Below are positions 17,915 through 26,582 of a DNA stretch of 64,000 bases, one piece after another. Position 1 is the stretch's first letter; every line of letters starts with the position of its first letter. The notes beneath the pieces were generated by a model, which did not search any database, was not told the origin of the DNA, and saw only the letters and a program-made list of their open reading frames with translations. Origin of the DNA: Flavobacterium luteolum (lineage in GTDB: Bacteria > Bacteroidota > Bacteroidia > Flavobacteriales > Flavobacteriaceae); contig NZ_CP114286.1 of assembly GCF_027111275.1 (NCBI RefSeq), positions 4,326,501 through 4,390,500 on the forward strand. Reading direction: 5' to 3'. The position numbers and the translations under genes are program-made.

Positions 17915-18955
17915 ATGTCAACAAATAATAGAAGATTTCCAGCAGAATGGGAAAAGCAACAAGGAATTGTATTGTGTTTTCCGCACAATGGTAACGATTG
18001 GCCAGGAAAATATGAAGCCGTTCAATGGGCTTTTGTAGAATTTATTAAAAAAGTAGCGACTTTTGAAACTGTTTTTTTGGTGGTTGCCGATGAAAAACTA
18101 AAAGAAAAAGTAGCTGATATGCTTGAAAGAGCTCGCGTTAATACTGAAAACGTTTCTTATATTGTTCATAAAACAAACAGAAGCTGGATGCGCGATTCGG
18201 GACCAATTATTGTAAAAAATGGTTCAAAAAGAGAAGCGCTTAACTTTAACTTTAACGGTTGGGCAAAATATAAAAACTATCAATTAGATAAATTTGTTCC
18301 TGGTAAAGTAGCTGATTTTATTGATGTTCCTTTAACTCAAGTAATGTACAAAGGAAAACCTGTAATTGTTGAAGGTGGGGCGATTGATGTAAACGGAAAA
18401 GGAACTTTACTGACTTCTGAAGAGTGTTTGATGCACCCAACAATTCAAGTAAGAAATCCTGGTTTTACAAAAGAAGATTACGAAGCTGTTTTTAAAGAAT
18501 ATCTTGGAGTTACCAATGTAATTTGGTTAGGAGACGGAATAGAAGGAGATGATACGCATGGTCATATCGACGATTTATGCCGATTTGTAAACGAAGATAC
18601 GATTGTAACAATTGTAGAAACAGAAAAAAATGATTCAAATTACAAACCTTTACAGGACAATTTGAAACGTTTGCAGAATGCTAAATTAGAAAACGGAAAA
18701 TCTCCAGTTATTGTAGCATTGCCAATGCCAAAGCGTGTTGATTTTGAAGATTTAAGATTGCCGGCAAGTTATGCTAATTTCTTAATCTTGAATAATTGCG
18801 TTTTAGTGCCAACATTCAACGATAGCAACGACCGAGTAGCTTTAAATATTTTAGCTGAATGTTTTCCAGATCGCGAAGTAATCGGTATTAGCTGTATCGA
18901 TTTTATCTGGGGATTCGGAACTTTACATTGTTTAAGTCAGCAGATTCCTGCATAA
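17915..18955 (+). CDS. aguA: Agmatine deiminase
   Basis: Agmatine deiminase hydrolyses agmatine to N-carbamoylputrescine and ammonia. The 346-aa protein belongs to the guanidine-modifying enzyme fold. Visible motifs are WMRDSGPIIV (substrate-binding Asp), EGGAIDVNGKGTLL, GDDTHGHIDDLCRF with the catalytic His, and the C-terminal GTLHCLSQQ with the nucleophile C339. Full length and a clear start after AACCTATTT. With aguB (13548) it completes agmatine to putrescine. The arginine decarboxylase that would supply agmatine is not in the window. A strong terminator follows at 19048. Confidence 0.94.
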   Translation: MSTNNRRFPAEWEKQQGIVLCFPHNGNDWPGKYEAVQWAFVEFIKKVATFETVFLVVADEKLKEKVADMLERARVNTENVSYIVHKTNRSWMRDSGPIIVKNGSKREALNFNFNGWAKYKNYQLDKFVPGKVADFIDVPLTQVMYKGKPVIVEGGAIDVNGKGTLLTSEECLMHPTIQVRNPGFTKEDYEAVFKEYLGVTNVIWLGDGIEGDDTHGHIDDLCRFVNEDTIVTIVETEKNDSNYKPLQDNLKRLQNAKLENGKSPVIVALPMPKRVDFEDLRLPASYANFLILNNCVLVPTFNDSNDRVALNILAECFPDREVIGISCIDFIWGFGTLHCLSQQIPA

Positions 18956-19047
18956 AAATAGTGTCCACTGATTATAAAATAATCGTTTTGATATTTTTAA
19001 TCTGTGATAAAATTATCAGATATTCAGAGACTTTCTTATATCGTTTG

Positions 19048-19077
19048 AGCTGTCACGAAAAGTGGCAGCTTTTTTTT
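19048..19077 (+). terminator. Intrinsic terminator after aguA
   Basis: AGCTGTCAC (19048-19056) pairs with GTGGCAGCT (19062-19070) with one G-T pair, and seven T follow. Confidence 0.88.
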
Positions 19078-19169
19078 GTTGTATATTTAACAGACAGATT
19101 TGCCGTGTGTCCACACATCCTTCTTATATTCGTATGTTCAATAATGCAGAAATGCAGATTTAATTTTAT

Positions 19170-20354
19170 ATGAAGAAAATATTTTTTATCCTTTCCGTGC
19201 TTTCTTCCGGAGCTTTATTTTCGCAGTCCGATTCACAAGGCAAAAATGAACTTACATTTGCTACCTACAATGTAAGTATGGAATCTGATAATTATTCTCC
19301 CAAAGGTGCAATGGGAAAATCGGAGCAGATACTGATTTATCAGCTTAATTCAGGGCATAATACTCAAATCAGAAATATTGCCCAGATTATTCAGACCGTT
19401 CGACCAGATGTTATTTTGCTAAACGAATTTGATTATATTAAAGACCCTGAACTTGGTGTAAAGGCGTTTATAAAAAATTATTTGAACGTGAGCCAAGGTG
19501 GAGCAGCCGCTATTGATTATCCTTATTACTATTATACGACAGTGAATACGGGCCAGCCAAGTCCTTACGATTTGAACAATGATGGAAAGTTGGATAATTT
19601 TGGAAATGATGCATGGGCATTTGGCATGTATCCTGGACAATACGGGATGATGCTTTTATCTAAATATCCTATTGATGTTAAGGCGGTTCGTACTTTTCAG
19701 CATTTTAAATGGAAAGATATGCCAGGAGCATTGATTACCAAAAAAGCAGATGGATCGGATTGGTACAGTAAGAAAGCATGGAAGGAATTTCCATTATCTT
19801 CAAAATCTCACTGGGATGTTCCTGTAGAGATTGACAATAAAACAGTTCATGTTTTAGTCAGTCATCCAACTCCTCCAACTTTTGATGGTGTTGAAGATCG
19901 CAATGGGAAAAGAAATCATGATGAAATTCGATTCTGGAGAGATTATATTTCAGACAATTCTGCTTCGTATATTTATGATGATAAAGGAGTAAAAGGAGGT
20001 TTGCCTCCAGATTCTCGATTTGTCATCATGGGTGATCAAAACGCCTCACCAGTTGAAGGAGATGCTATGAGAGAAGGTATAAAATCCTTAATAGAAAGTC
20101 CGAAAATTAATAGCGACTTGACGCCTGCTAGTAAAGGTGGTGCTGAATTTAGTCCTAAAAATCCTTTTGGAGTTAATCATACAGCCTTTTGGAGAATGCG
20201 AGCTGATTATGTATTGCCATCCAGACTTGGTTTCAAAGTTGTTAATAGCGGTGTATTCTGGCCTGCAAAAGGTGAGGCAATGTCAGAATTGGTAGAAAAA
20301 CGAGAATCAAGTTCAGATCATCGTTTGGTTTGGGTAAAAGTGGTCTTAGAATAA
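19170..20354 (+). CDS. Secreted endonuclease/exonuclease/phosphatase-family hydrolase
   Basis: The 394-aa protein has a signal peptide (MKKIFFILSVLSSGALFSQ) and an EEP fold. Key motifs are LTFATYNVS (active-site Asn), DVILLNEFDY (metal Glu), GQYGMMLLSKYPI, LVSHPTPPTF, MGDQNASPVEGDA (the Asp/Asn pair) and ESSSDHRLVWVKV (C-terminal catalytic Asp-His). The product is probably periplasmic or secreted and could act on nucleic acids, phosphoesters or sphingolipids. The substrate cannot be told. It shares a bidirectional terminator with the converging fahA gene. Confidence 0.85.
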   Translation: MKKIFFILSVLSSGALFSQSDSQGKNELTFATYNVSMESDNYSPKGAMGKSEQILIYQLNSGHNTQIRNIAQIIQTVRPDVILLNEFDYIKDPELGVKAFIKNYLNVSQGGAAAIDYPYYYYTTVNTGQPSPYDLNNDGKLDNFGNDAWAFGMYPGQYGMMLLSKYPIDVKAVRTFQHFKWKDMPGALITKKADGSDWYSKKAWKEFPLSSKSHWDVPVEIDNKTVHVLVSHPTPPTFDGVEDRNGKRNHDEIRFWRDYISDNSASYIYDDKGVKGGLPPDSRFVIMGDQNASPVEGDAMREGIKSLIESPKINSDLTPASKGGAEFSPKNPFGVNHTAFWRMRADYVLPSRLGFKVVNSGVFWPAKGEAMSELVEKRESSSDHRLVWVKVVLE

Positions 20355-20399
20355 ATAGCTTTTTCTTTCAACTTTTTCTAGATTAAATATAAAGCATAA

Positions 20400-20427
20400 A
20401 AAAAACCTTGGATTTCCAAGGTTTTTT
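20400..20427. terminator. Bidirectional terminator between EEP gene and fahA
   Basis: AAAAAACCTTGG (20400-20411) and CCAAGGTTTTTT (20416-20427) form a perfect 12-bp stem with a 4-nt loop. It has A and T tracts suited to both directions. Confidence 0.9.
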
Positions 20428-20460
20428 GTTTTTCTATATCTCTTCAGATTGCTCTGCTCT

Positions 20461-21744
20461 TCATTGTCTCGTAAATGGAGGTAATAATTGGCTTGAAACT
20501 TCTCCAAATCCAATTCTTACTTCGTTGTTTTCGCAGAAACCGCGAATAATAACAGTATCATTATCTTCAATAAATTTACGTTCACTTCCGTCACTTAGTT
20601 TAAGCGGATTTTTTCCTCCCCAAGTTAATTCTAGCATAGAACCAAAACTATCAGGAGTTGGACCAGAAATAGTTCCAGAACCCATCATGTCTCCAGAATT
20701 CACGCGACATCCATTTGAAGTGTGATGCGTTAATTGCTGAGCCATAGACCAGTACATGTACTTGAAGTTAGATTTTGAAATTATCGTTTCTTCTTGATTT
20801 TCTGGTTGTAAAGAAACTTCTAAATGAATATCAAAAGCTTTTTTACCTTTTGTCTGCAAATACGGAAGCGGAGACGGATCTTGTTTTGGTCCCTTAGTTC
20901 TAAAAGGTTCCAAAGCATCCATAGTCACAATCCAAGGTGAAATTGAAGTAGCGAAGTTTTTTGCTAAGAATGGCCCAAGAGGCACATATTCCCATTTTTG
21001 CATATCGCGAGCACTCCAGTCATTTAGTAAAACCATTCCGAAAATATAATCTTCAGCTTCATAAGTTGAAATATTTTCGCCCATTACATTTACATCTGTA
21101 GTAATAAAAGCAGTTTCTAATTCAAAATCTACTAAACGAGATGCTCCAAAAACTGGTGTATCGTGTCCAGCAGGTAAAGTTTGTCCCATTGGTCTGTGAA
21201 CTGGAATTCCAGAAGGAACAATTGTAGAACTTCTTCCGTGATATCCAACTGGAATGTGTAGCCAGTTTGGCAATAAAGCATTTTCTGGATCACGGAACAT
21301 TTTTCCTACGTTTGTGGCATGTTCTCTACTTGAGTAAAAGTCAGTATAATCACCAATTAAAACTGGCAATTGCATTTCTACGTCTTCGATTTTAAATATA
21401 ACAATATCGCGATGTTTTGTTGTATCTCTTAACTGCGGATTGGTCTCGTCGAAAATCTCAGCGATACGATTTCGAACCAAACGCCATGTTTTTTTTCCAT
21501 CAGAAATAAAATCATTTAGCGTATCCTGCATAAACATATCATCGGTTAATTCTATTCCTTCAAAATAATTTAATTGCTGTAAAGCTCCTAAATCTATGGC
21601 ATAATCGCCAATTCTTGTTCCTACAGTAACGACATTTTCTTTGGTAAGAAATACACCGAAAGGAATATTCTGAATAGGGAAGTCGCTATTTTGTGGCACT
21701 TCTAACCATGATTTTCTATTGGTATCGTTGGCGGTTATTGGCAT
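20461..21744 (-). CDS. fahA: Fumarylacetoacetase
   Basis: This enzyme splits fumarylacetoacetate into fumarate and acetoacetate, the last step of tyrosine catabolism. The 427-aa protein matches the family length. It has the N-terminal SH3-like domain (FPIQNIPFGVFLT, residues 20-32, VGTRIGDYAIDLG) and the FAH catalytic domain with YTDFYSSREHATNVG (metal Asp and catalytic His), the ligand-region sequences VDFELETAFI and NDWSARDMQKWEYVPLGPFLAKNFATSISPW, and NSGDMMGSGTISG. It diverges from glyA, and the two promoters overlap. No other homogentisate-pathway gene is in the window. Confidence 0.95.
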   Translation of the reverse strand: MPITANDTNRKSWLEVPQNSDFPIQNIPFGVFLTKENVVTVGTRIGDYAIDLGALQQLNYFEGIELTDDMFMQDTLNDFISDGKKTWRLVRNRIAEIFDETNPQLRDTTKHRDIVIFKIEDVEMQLPVLIGDYTDFYSSREHATNVGKMFRDPENALLPNWLHIPVGYHGRSSTIVPSGIPVHRPMGQTLPAGHDTPVFGASRLVDFELETAFITTDVNVMGENISTYEAEDYIFGMVLLNDWSARDMQKWEYVPLGPFLAKNFATSISPWIVTMDALEPFRTKGPKQDPSPLPYLQTKGKKAFDIHLEVSLQPENQEETIISKSNFKYMYWSMAQQLTHHTSNGCRVNSGDMMGSGTISGPTPDSFGSMLELTWGGKNPLKLSDGSERKFIEDNDTVIIRGFCENNEVRIGFGEVSSQLLPPFTRQ

Positions 21745-21779
21745 GTTTAATGTTAATTGTTTGTTGAAAAATTACATGT

Positions 21780-21810
21780 CAAATATATCATAATCTAGCT
21801 GTTTGACAAA
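21780..21810 (-). promoter_or_regulatory. Bacteroidota-type promoter for fahA
   Basis: Minus-strand TTTG (21810-21807), a 19-nt spacer and TATATTTG (21787-21780) fit the consensus exactly. The expected transcript start is about 30 nt before the ATG at 21744. Confidence 0.75.
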
Positions 21811-21828
21811 CGTTTTTTTGTATTTTTG
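21802..21828 (+). promoter_or_regulatory. Candidate glyA promoter overlapping the fahA promoter
   Basis: TTTG (21802-21805) and TATTTTTG (21821-21828) lie 26 nt before the glyA start at 21854. The spacer of 15 nt is shorter than usual. Its TTTG and that of fahA are the two halves of the palindrome GTTTGACAAAC (21801-21811). It also argues against the in-frame ATG at 21803 as a start. Confidence 0.5.
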
Positions 21829-21853
21829 CGTGAAATTAACGAAAAACAAAAAA

Positions 21854-23128
21854 ATGCAACGCGACGAACAAATTTTTGATCTTATCCAAGAGGAGAAAGA
21901 AAGACAAATTCACGGACTAGAGCTTATTGCTTCTGAGAATTTTGTAAGTGATGAAGTAATGGCAGCAGCAGGGTCTGTTTTAACTAATAAATATGCTGAG
22001 GGTTATCCTGGCAAAAGATACTACGGCGGTTGCGAAGTAGTGGACGTTATCGAGCAGATTGCAATTGACAGAGCTAAAGAATTATTTGGAGCTGAATATG
22101 CAAACGTACAGCCTCACTCAGGTTCTCAGGCAAATACATCTGTTTACCATGCTTGTTTAAATCCAGGTGATACTATTTTAGGTTTCGATTTATCTCATGG
22201 AGGTCACTTAACTCACGGTTCTCCTGTAAATTTCTCTGGACGTTTATACCGTCCGGTATTCTACGGTGTAGATGCTGAAACTGGTCGTTTAGATTATGAT
22301 AAAATTCAAGAAATTGCAACTAAAGAACAGCCAAAATTAATTATCGCTGGAGCTTCGGCTTATTCTCGTGATATGGATTTTGCTCGTTTCAGACAAATTG
22401 CTGACAGCGTAGGAGCAATCTTGTTTGCTGATATTTCTCACCCAGCAGGTCTTATTGCAAAAGGATTAATGAATGATCCAATTCCTCATTGCCACATTGT
22501 TTCTACAACAACTCACAAAACATTGAGAGGACCACGTGGAGGTTTGATTTTAATGGGTAAAGATTTCCCAAATCCACAAGGATTAACAACTCCAAAAGGA
22601 GAAATCAGAATGATGTCTTCATTATTAGACTTAGCTGTTTTCCCAGGAAATCAAGGTGGACCTTTAATGCATATTATCGCTGCTAAAGCAGTTGCTTTTG
22701 GTGAAGCATTAAAAGATGATTTCTTTACTTATGCAATGCAATTAAAAAAGAATGCAAATGCAATGGCTGATGCTTTCGTAAAAAGAGGTTATAACATTAT
22801 CTCTGGCGGAACAGACAACCACATGATGCTTATTGATTTAAGAAACAAAGGCATTTCTGGTAAAGAAGCTGAAAACGCATTAGTAAAAGCTGAAATTACT
22901 GTAAATAAAAACATGGTTCCTTTTGACGATAAATCTCCATTTATCACTTCTGGAATTCGTGTTGGAACAGCTGCAATCACAACTCGTGGTTTAGTTGAAA
23001 AAGATATGGAAACTATTGTTGAGCTTATTGATAAAGTTTTATCTAATCATACAGATGAAGCCGTTATCGAAGAAGTTGCTGAACAAGTAAATGATATGAT
23101 GAGCGAAAAACCGATTTTCGCATATTAA
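21854..23128 (+). CDS. glyA: Serine hydroxymethyltransferase
   Basis: GlyA interconverts serine and glycine with tetrahydrofolate and feeds one-carbon metabolism. The 424-aa fold-type I PLP enzyme shows [17 protein letters not shown], the [15 protein letters not shown] substrate loop, [10 protein letters not shown], and [14 protein letters not shown] with the PLP-binding lysine. The upstream in-frame ATG at 21803 overlaps promoter elements, so the start [11 protein letters not shown] at 21854 is used. It is separated from miaE by a palindrome and may be cotranscribed with it. Confidence 0.97.
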   Translation: MQRDEQIFDLIQEEKERQIHGLELIASENFVSDEVMAAAGSVLTNKYAEGYPGKRYYGGCEVVDVIEQIAIDRAKELFGAEYANVQPHSGSQANTSVYHACLNPGDTILGFDLSHGGHLTHGSPVNFSGRLYRPVFYGVDAETGRLDYDKIQEIATKEQPKLIIAGASAYSRDMDFARFRQIADSVGAILFADISHPAGLIAKGLMNDPIPHCHIVSTTTHKTLRGPRGGLILMGKDFPNPQGLTTPKGEIRMMSSLLDLAVFPGNQGGPLMHIIAAKAVAFGEALKDDFFTYAMQLKKNANAMADAFVKRGYNIISGGTDNHMMLIDLRNKGISGKEAENALVKAEITVNKNMVPFDDKSPFITSGIRVGTAAITTRGLVEKDMETIVELIDKVLSNHTDEAVIEEVAEQVNDMMSEKPIFAY

Positions 23129-23133
23129 AAATT

Positions 23134-23271
23134 AGTCAAAAGTCATAAAGTCGAAGGTCGAAAGTCTAAAAATGGAAAGTGAATTTCTATCTTTAGTTTT
23201 TGATCTTCGATTTTTCTTTTAAAGTTTTCAAATGACTTTATGACTTTCGACTTTCAAACTTTAAGACTTAA
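23134..23271. repeat. AAAGTC-family inverted repeat between glyA and miaE
   Basis: The left part (23134-23167) is a tandem of AAAGTCAT, AAAGTCG, AAGGTCG and AAAGTCT units. The right part (23217-23271) carries the complementary ACTTTATG, ACTTTCG, ACTTTCAA and ACTTTAAG units, with period 7-8 nt. The right arm ends about six bases before the miaE ATG. Confidence 0.8.
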
Positions 23272-23276
23272 AAAAA

Positions 23277-23870
23277 ATGGGCGTATTAAGATTACAATTG
23301 CCAACCGACCCAAGATGGGTAAATATTGTTGAGAAAAACATTGAAGAAATCTTAACAGATCACGCTTGGTGCGAACAAAAAGCGGCAACAAATGCGATTA
23401 CGATTATCACAAACAATTCTGAGCATCAAGATTTAGTGAAAGATTTATTGGCTTTAGCCAAAGAAGAAATAGATCATTTTGAACAGGTTCATAATATCAT
23501 CATTAAACGCGGATTAAAACTAGGACGTGAGCGCAAAGATGATTACGTAAACGAACTATACCAATACATGAAAAGAAGCGGCGACGGAAGCCGTGTTTCT
23601 GGACTTGTAGAACGATTATTGTTTTCTGCAATGATTGAAGCACGAAGCTGTGAACGTTTTAAAGTGCTTTCTGAAAATATTAAAGATGAAGAATTAGCGC
23701 TTTTCTACAGAGAATTAATGGAAAGTGAAGCAGGACATTACACTACTTTCATCACATACGCACGTAAATACGGAACAGGAATCGATGTTGAAAAACGTTG
23801 GAGAGAATGGCTCGCTTTCGAAGAATCAATCATTACCAATTACGGAAAAGGAGAGACGATTCACGGGTAG
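23277..23870 (+). CDS. miaE: tRNA-(ms2io6A)-hydroxylase MiaE-like
   Basis: MiaE is a nonheme diiron monooxygenase that hydroxylates the isopentenyl group of 2-methylthio-N6-isopentenyladenosine-37 in tRNA. The 197-aa ferritin-like protein shows the iron ligands in order: EKNIEEILTDHAWCEQKAA, EEIDHFEQVH, EARSCERF and ESEAGHYTTFI. The size fits the Pseudomonas and Bacteroidota MiaE form. It starts a few bases after a long palindrome and follows glyA on the same strand. Confidence 0.93.
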   Translation: MGVLRLQLPTDPRWVNIVEKNIEEILTDHAWCEQKAATNAITIITNNSEHQDLVKDLLALAKEEIDHFEQVHNIIIKRGLKLGRERKDDYVNELYQYMKRSGDGSRVSGLVERLLFSAMIEARSCERFKVLSENIKDEELALFYRELMESEAGHYTTFITYARKYGTGIDVEKRWREWLAFEESIITNYGKGETIHG

Positions 23871-23929
23871 TTTTTTGATTTGTTTACTTTGTTTCAGGTT
23901 TCAAGTTTCAAGTCTGTCACGTTGAGCGA

Positions 23930-23947
23930 TCCCGATAGTTATCGGGA
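23930..23947. repeat. 18-bp palindrome TCCCGATAnnTATCGGGA, copy 1
   Basis: TCCCGATAGTTATCGGGA is near-perfectly palindromic. It sits in the 252-nt gap before guaC, next to a GTTTCAAGTTTCAAG segment of the GAAACYT repeat type. Related copies lie at 45777, 48103 and 63026. Confidence 0.85.
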
Positions 23948-24092
23948 GAAACGCGTTCCTAATTAGAAACTTTGTGAGTCTCTGTGAAATAAAAACATTC
24001 AAATTAGCACTTTCGCAAAAGTGAATTGATAATTGTTCAAAAGTTCGAGTTTTTGTTAATCTAAAATCTAAAGTCTACAATCTAAAATTCCT

Positions 24093-24100
24093 TACATTTG
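24093..24100 (+). promoter_or_regulatory. Candidate -7 element for guaC
   Basis: TACATTTG fits TAnnTTTG and lies 23 nt before the start codon at 24123. It follows an A/T-rich tract with three CTAAAATCTAAAGTCTACAA-like imperfect repeats. A TTG partner is not evident. Confidence 0.45.
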
Positions 24101-24122
24101 AGAGTAACCAAAATCTCGAACT

Positions 24123-25163
24123 ATGAGAATAGAAATGGACCTCAAATTGGGTTTTAAAGACGTAATGTTTAGACCTAAAAGATCAACGTTGAAAAGTAGA
24201 TCTGAAGTTTCCTTAGAACAAAATTTCAAATTTTTGCATAGTACTGCAAATTGGACAGGAATTCCGATTATGGCCGCCAATATGGATACTGTTGGAACTT
24301 TTGAAATCGCAAAGGTTTTGGCACAAGAAAAACTTTTTACGGCCATTCATAAACACTACACTTTAGAAGAGTGGAATAACTTTCTAAAAAATGTAACTCC
24401 AGATTTCTACAATTATATTGCCGTAAGCACCGGAACAGGAAAAGAAGATTTTGAGAAAATAGGAGCAATAATTACTGCAAATCCGTTATTGAAATTTATT
24501 TGTATTGATGTTGCAAACGGCTATTCAGAACATTTTGTTCAGTTTTTAAAGAAAACCCGTAAACAATATCCAGACAAAATAATTATCGCTGGAAATGTGG
24601 TTACTGGGGAAATGACTGAAGAACTGCTTTTGGCAGGAGCAGACATTGTAAAAGTCGGAATCGGACCAGGTTCTGTTTGTACAACTCGTGTGAAAACTGG
24701 CGTAGGTTATCCGCAGTTATCAGCCATTATTGAATGTGCCGATGCAGCGCACGGTTTAGGGGGGCATATTATAAGCGATGGCGGCTGTTCAACTCCGGGC
24801 GATGTTGCTAAAGCTTTTGGTGCAGGAGCCGACTTTGTAATGTTGGGAGGAATGCTCGCAGGACACACAGAAAGCGGCGGTGAACTAATAGAAGTCAAAG
24901 GAGAAAAATTCAAACAATTTTACGGAATGAGTTCAAAAACAGCAATGGATAAACATTCCGGCGGTGTTGCAGAATACAGAGCAAGCGAAGGGAAAACAGT
25001 TCAAGTTCCGTTTAAGGGTGACGTCATTCACACTGTTTTAGATATATTAGGCGGAATAAGAAGTACATGCACTTATGTTGGAGCTTCAAGATTGAAAGAA
25101 TTGACTAAACGAACAACTTTCATCCGCGTAAGCGAACAGGAAAATCAGGTTTTTACTAAATAA
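24123..25163 (+). CDS. guaC: GMP reductase
   Basis: GMP reductase converts GMP to IMP with NADPH in purine salvage. The 346-aa TIM-barrel protein begins [20 protein letters not shown], aligned with the start of E. coli GuaC. It carries the IMPDH/GMPR signature [20 protein letters not shown] with the catalytic Cys, [11 protein letters not shown] near the start and [19 protein letters not shown] as the phosphate loop. It lacks the CBS domains that mark IMP dehydrogenase. A GNAT gene follows after 21 nt and may be cotranscribed. Confidence 0.95.
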   Translation: MRIEMDLKLGFKDVMFRPKRSTLKSRSEVSLEQNFKFLHSTANWTGIPIMAANMDTVGTFEIAKVLAQEKLFTAIHKHYTLEEWNNFLKNVTPDFYNYIAVSTGTGKEDFEKIGAIITANPLLKFICIDVANGYSEHFVQFLKKTRKQYPDKIIIAGNVVTGEMTEELLLAGADIVKVGIGPGSVCTTRVKTGVGYPQLSAIIECADAAHGLGGHIISDGGCSTPGDVAKAFGAGADFVMLGGMLAGHTESGGELIEVKGEKFKQFYGMSSKTAMDKHSGGVAEYRASEGKTVQVPFKGDVIHTVLDILGGIRSTCTYVGASRLKELTKRTTFIRVSEQENQVFTK

Positions 25164-25184
25164 AAATATATTTCAAAATACATT

Positions 25185-25688
25185 ATGATTAGCATTTCGG
25201 AAGCAGGGTTAGGTGATATTTCTACAATTCAGAAAATTACAAACATTACTTGGCCTATTACGTACGGTGAAATTTTATCTAAATCACAATTAGATTATAT
25301 GTTATGTTTGTTTTATTCTGATGAGGCTTTGGCAAAACAAATTGAGAATAAAGAACAATTATTCTATCTTATTTTAGATTCTGAATCTACAATTGGCTTT
25401 ATAGGAATTGAGCATCATTATAAAAATGAAGCTATAACCAAAATTCATAAAATCTACCTTTTGCCAGAAACTCAAGGAAAAGGGTATGGGAAAAAAGTAT
25501 TTGATTTTATAGAAAGACTGGCTTTAGAAAACAATTCAAAACAATTATCATTGAATGTAAATCGATTTAATACAGCATTAGATTTTTATAAAAAAATAGG
25601 TTTCCAAATTAAAGAAACCGTTGATATAGAAATTGGAAATGGGTATTTAATGGAGGATTATGTGATGGGAAAAGCAATCTCAAAGTAA
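25185..25688 (+). CDS. GNAT family N-acetyltransferase
   Basis: The 167-aa single-domain protein has the GNAT order: N-terminal helix-loop (LGDISTIQKITNITWPITYG), central strands, KIHKIYLLPETQGKGYGKKVF with the acetyl-CoA pyrophosphate loop QxxGxG, and the C-terminal NSKQLSLNVNRFNTALDFYKKIGF. The substrate is unknown. It is likely a small-molecule or N-terminal amino-group acetyltransferase of the RimI type. It follows guaC by 21 nt. Confidence 0.88.
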   Translation: MISISEAGLGDISTIQKITNITWPITYGEILSKSQLDYMLCLFYSDEALAKQIENKEQLFYLILDSESTIGFIGIEHHYKNEAITKIHKIYLLPETQGKGYGKKVFDFIERLALENNSKQLSLNVNRFNTALDFYKKIGFQIKETVDIEIGNGYLMEDYVMGKAISK

Positions 25689-25700
25689 TTTTTTAGCATT

Positions 25701-25804
25701 TTTGTCATTTCGACGAAGGAGAAATCTTCGCAAGCAGCTCCGCAACGAGAATCCAATCTTTGTAGAGTTTCTCGCGAAGATTTCTCCTTCGTCGAAATGA
25801 CAAA
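25701..25804. repeat. Perfect 30-bp inverted repeat, CGACGAAGGAGAAATC family, copy 1
   Basis: Arms 25701-25730 and 25775-25804 are perfectly complementary over 30 nt and centre on CATTTCGACGAAGGAGAAAT. The second copy at 47411-47510 shares 28 nt of the arm but has a different inner region. It lies between the converging GNAT and pentapeptide-repeat genes. Confidence 0.92.
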
Positions 25805-25845
25805 CTTTGAGGGTTTTAAGTATAAATTATTGGACTCTTTATTGT

Positions 25846-26424
25846 TTAACTCACAATCACATCATGCGTAAATAATAATCCTTTCACTTCCTTCAAAGAA
25901 AAAATAGCTTTCTTTAATTTAGTTTTAGAAGGATCAATAGTATAATTGTAACTCGTTTTAAAATCAGCTTTGTTAGCGATGGCTTTGTTGAATTCAGAAC
26001 GATATAAGTCACAATTATCGAAAATTGCGCTGGTTAAATCTGCAGCCATAAAATCTACAGCGATTAAACTGCAATTGGTAAACGGAGTTCCTTTCAGTTT
26101 TAAAGTATAAAACTTAGAAAAATCGAGAATGCAATCATTAAAATGAACTTCAAAAATTAGTTTGTCGCACATAGCGAAATTCACTTCTTTAATTTCGCAT
26201 CGATTAAAAGTAACGGTTCGTAATGCCACATAATTAATTTTTGCTTCGCTGAAAATACAGTCATTAAAAATACAATCAATGAAAGTAACGGCTAAAAACG
26301 TGCACGCAGAAAAGTTACAATTGTTAAAAACGCAAGATTCAAAGTCTTTAAAATTAAGATCATCTTTGGCGTAAACAATTGTATTGTATTCTTTATCAAG
26401 AAAATATTCGCTTTCTTTTTTCAA
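25846..26424 (-). CDS. Pentapeptide-repeat protein
   Basis: The 192-aa protein consists of A(N/D)LxF-type repeats from about residue 23 to 155: FESCVFNNCNFSACTFLAV, FIDCIFNDCIFSEAKINYVA, FNRCEIKEVNFAMCD, FDNCDLYRSEFNKAIANKADF. They form a right-handed quadrilateral beta-helix. The repeats are Cys-rich, as in the Qnr/McbG-like group, but length and the absence of a loop insertion do not prove a DNA-gyrase-protecting role. The C-terminal 35 residues are non-repeat. It stands alone. Confidence 0.85.
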   Translation of the reverse strand: MKKESEYFLDKEYNTIVYAKDDLNFKDFESCVFNNCNFSACTFLAVTFIDCIFNDCIFSEAKINYVALRTVTFNRCEIKEVNFAMCDKLIFEVHFNDCILDFSKFYTLKLKGTPFTNCSLIAVDFMAADLTSAIFDNCDLYRSEFNKAIANKADFKTSYNYTIDPSKTKLKKAIFSLKEVKGLLFTHDVIVS

Positions 26425-26582
26425 CCCTTTTCTATAATTATTTGAAGGTGAAAAGGTAATAATTTACCATAGAATAATGGGAACAAATTATAAATGATTT
26501 TGATTTCATTCACATTTTTAATCGGTAAAATGCTGTAGCTTTACACTTATTTTTTTAAGTCAAAACATATCAATTTTATTAT

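Noticed and set aside
18928-19173. 81-aa frame overlapping the aguA end
   Set aside because: It overlaps aguA and runs over the terminator hairpin; composition is unlike a protein.
20408-20725. 105-aa frame opposite fahA
   Set aside because: It is antisense to the conserved end of fahA and starts in the terminator.
25846-26424. Pentapeptide protein as a Qnr resistance determinant
   Set aside because: The repeats alone do not show gyrase-protecting loops; only the general family call is kept.
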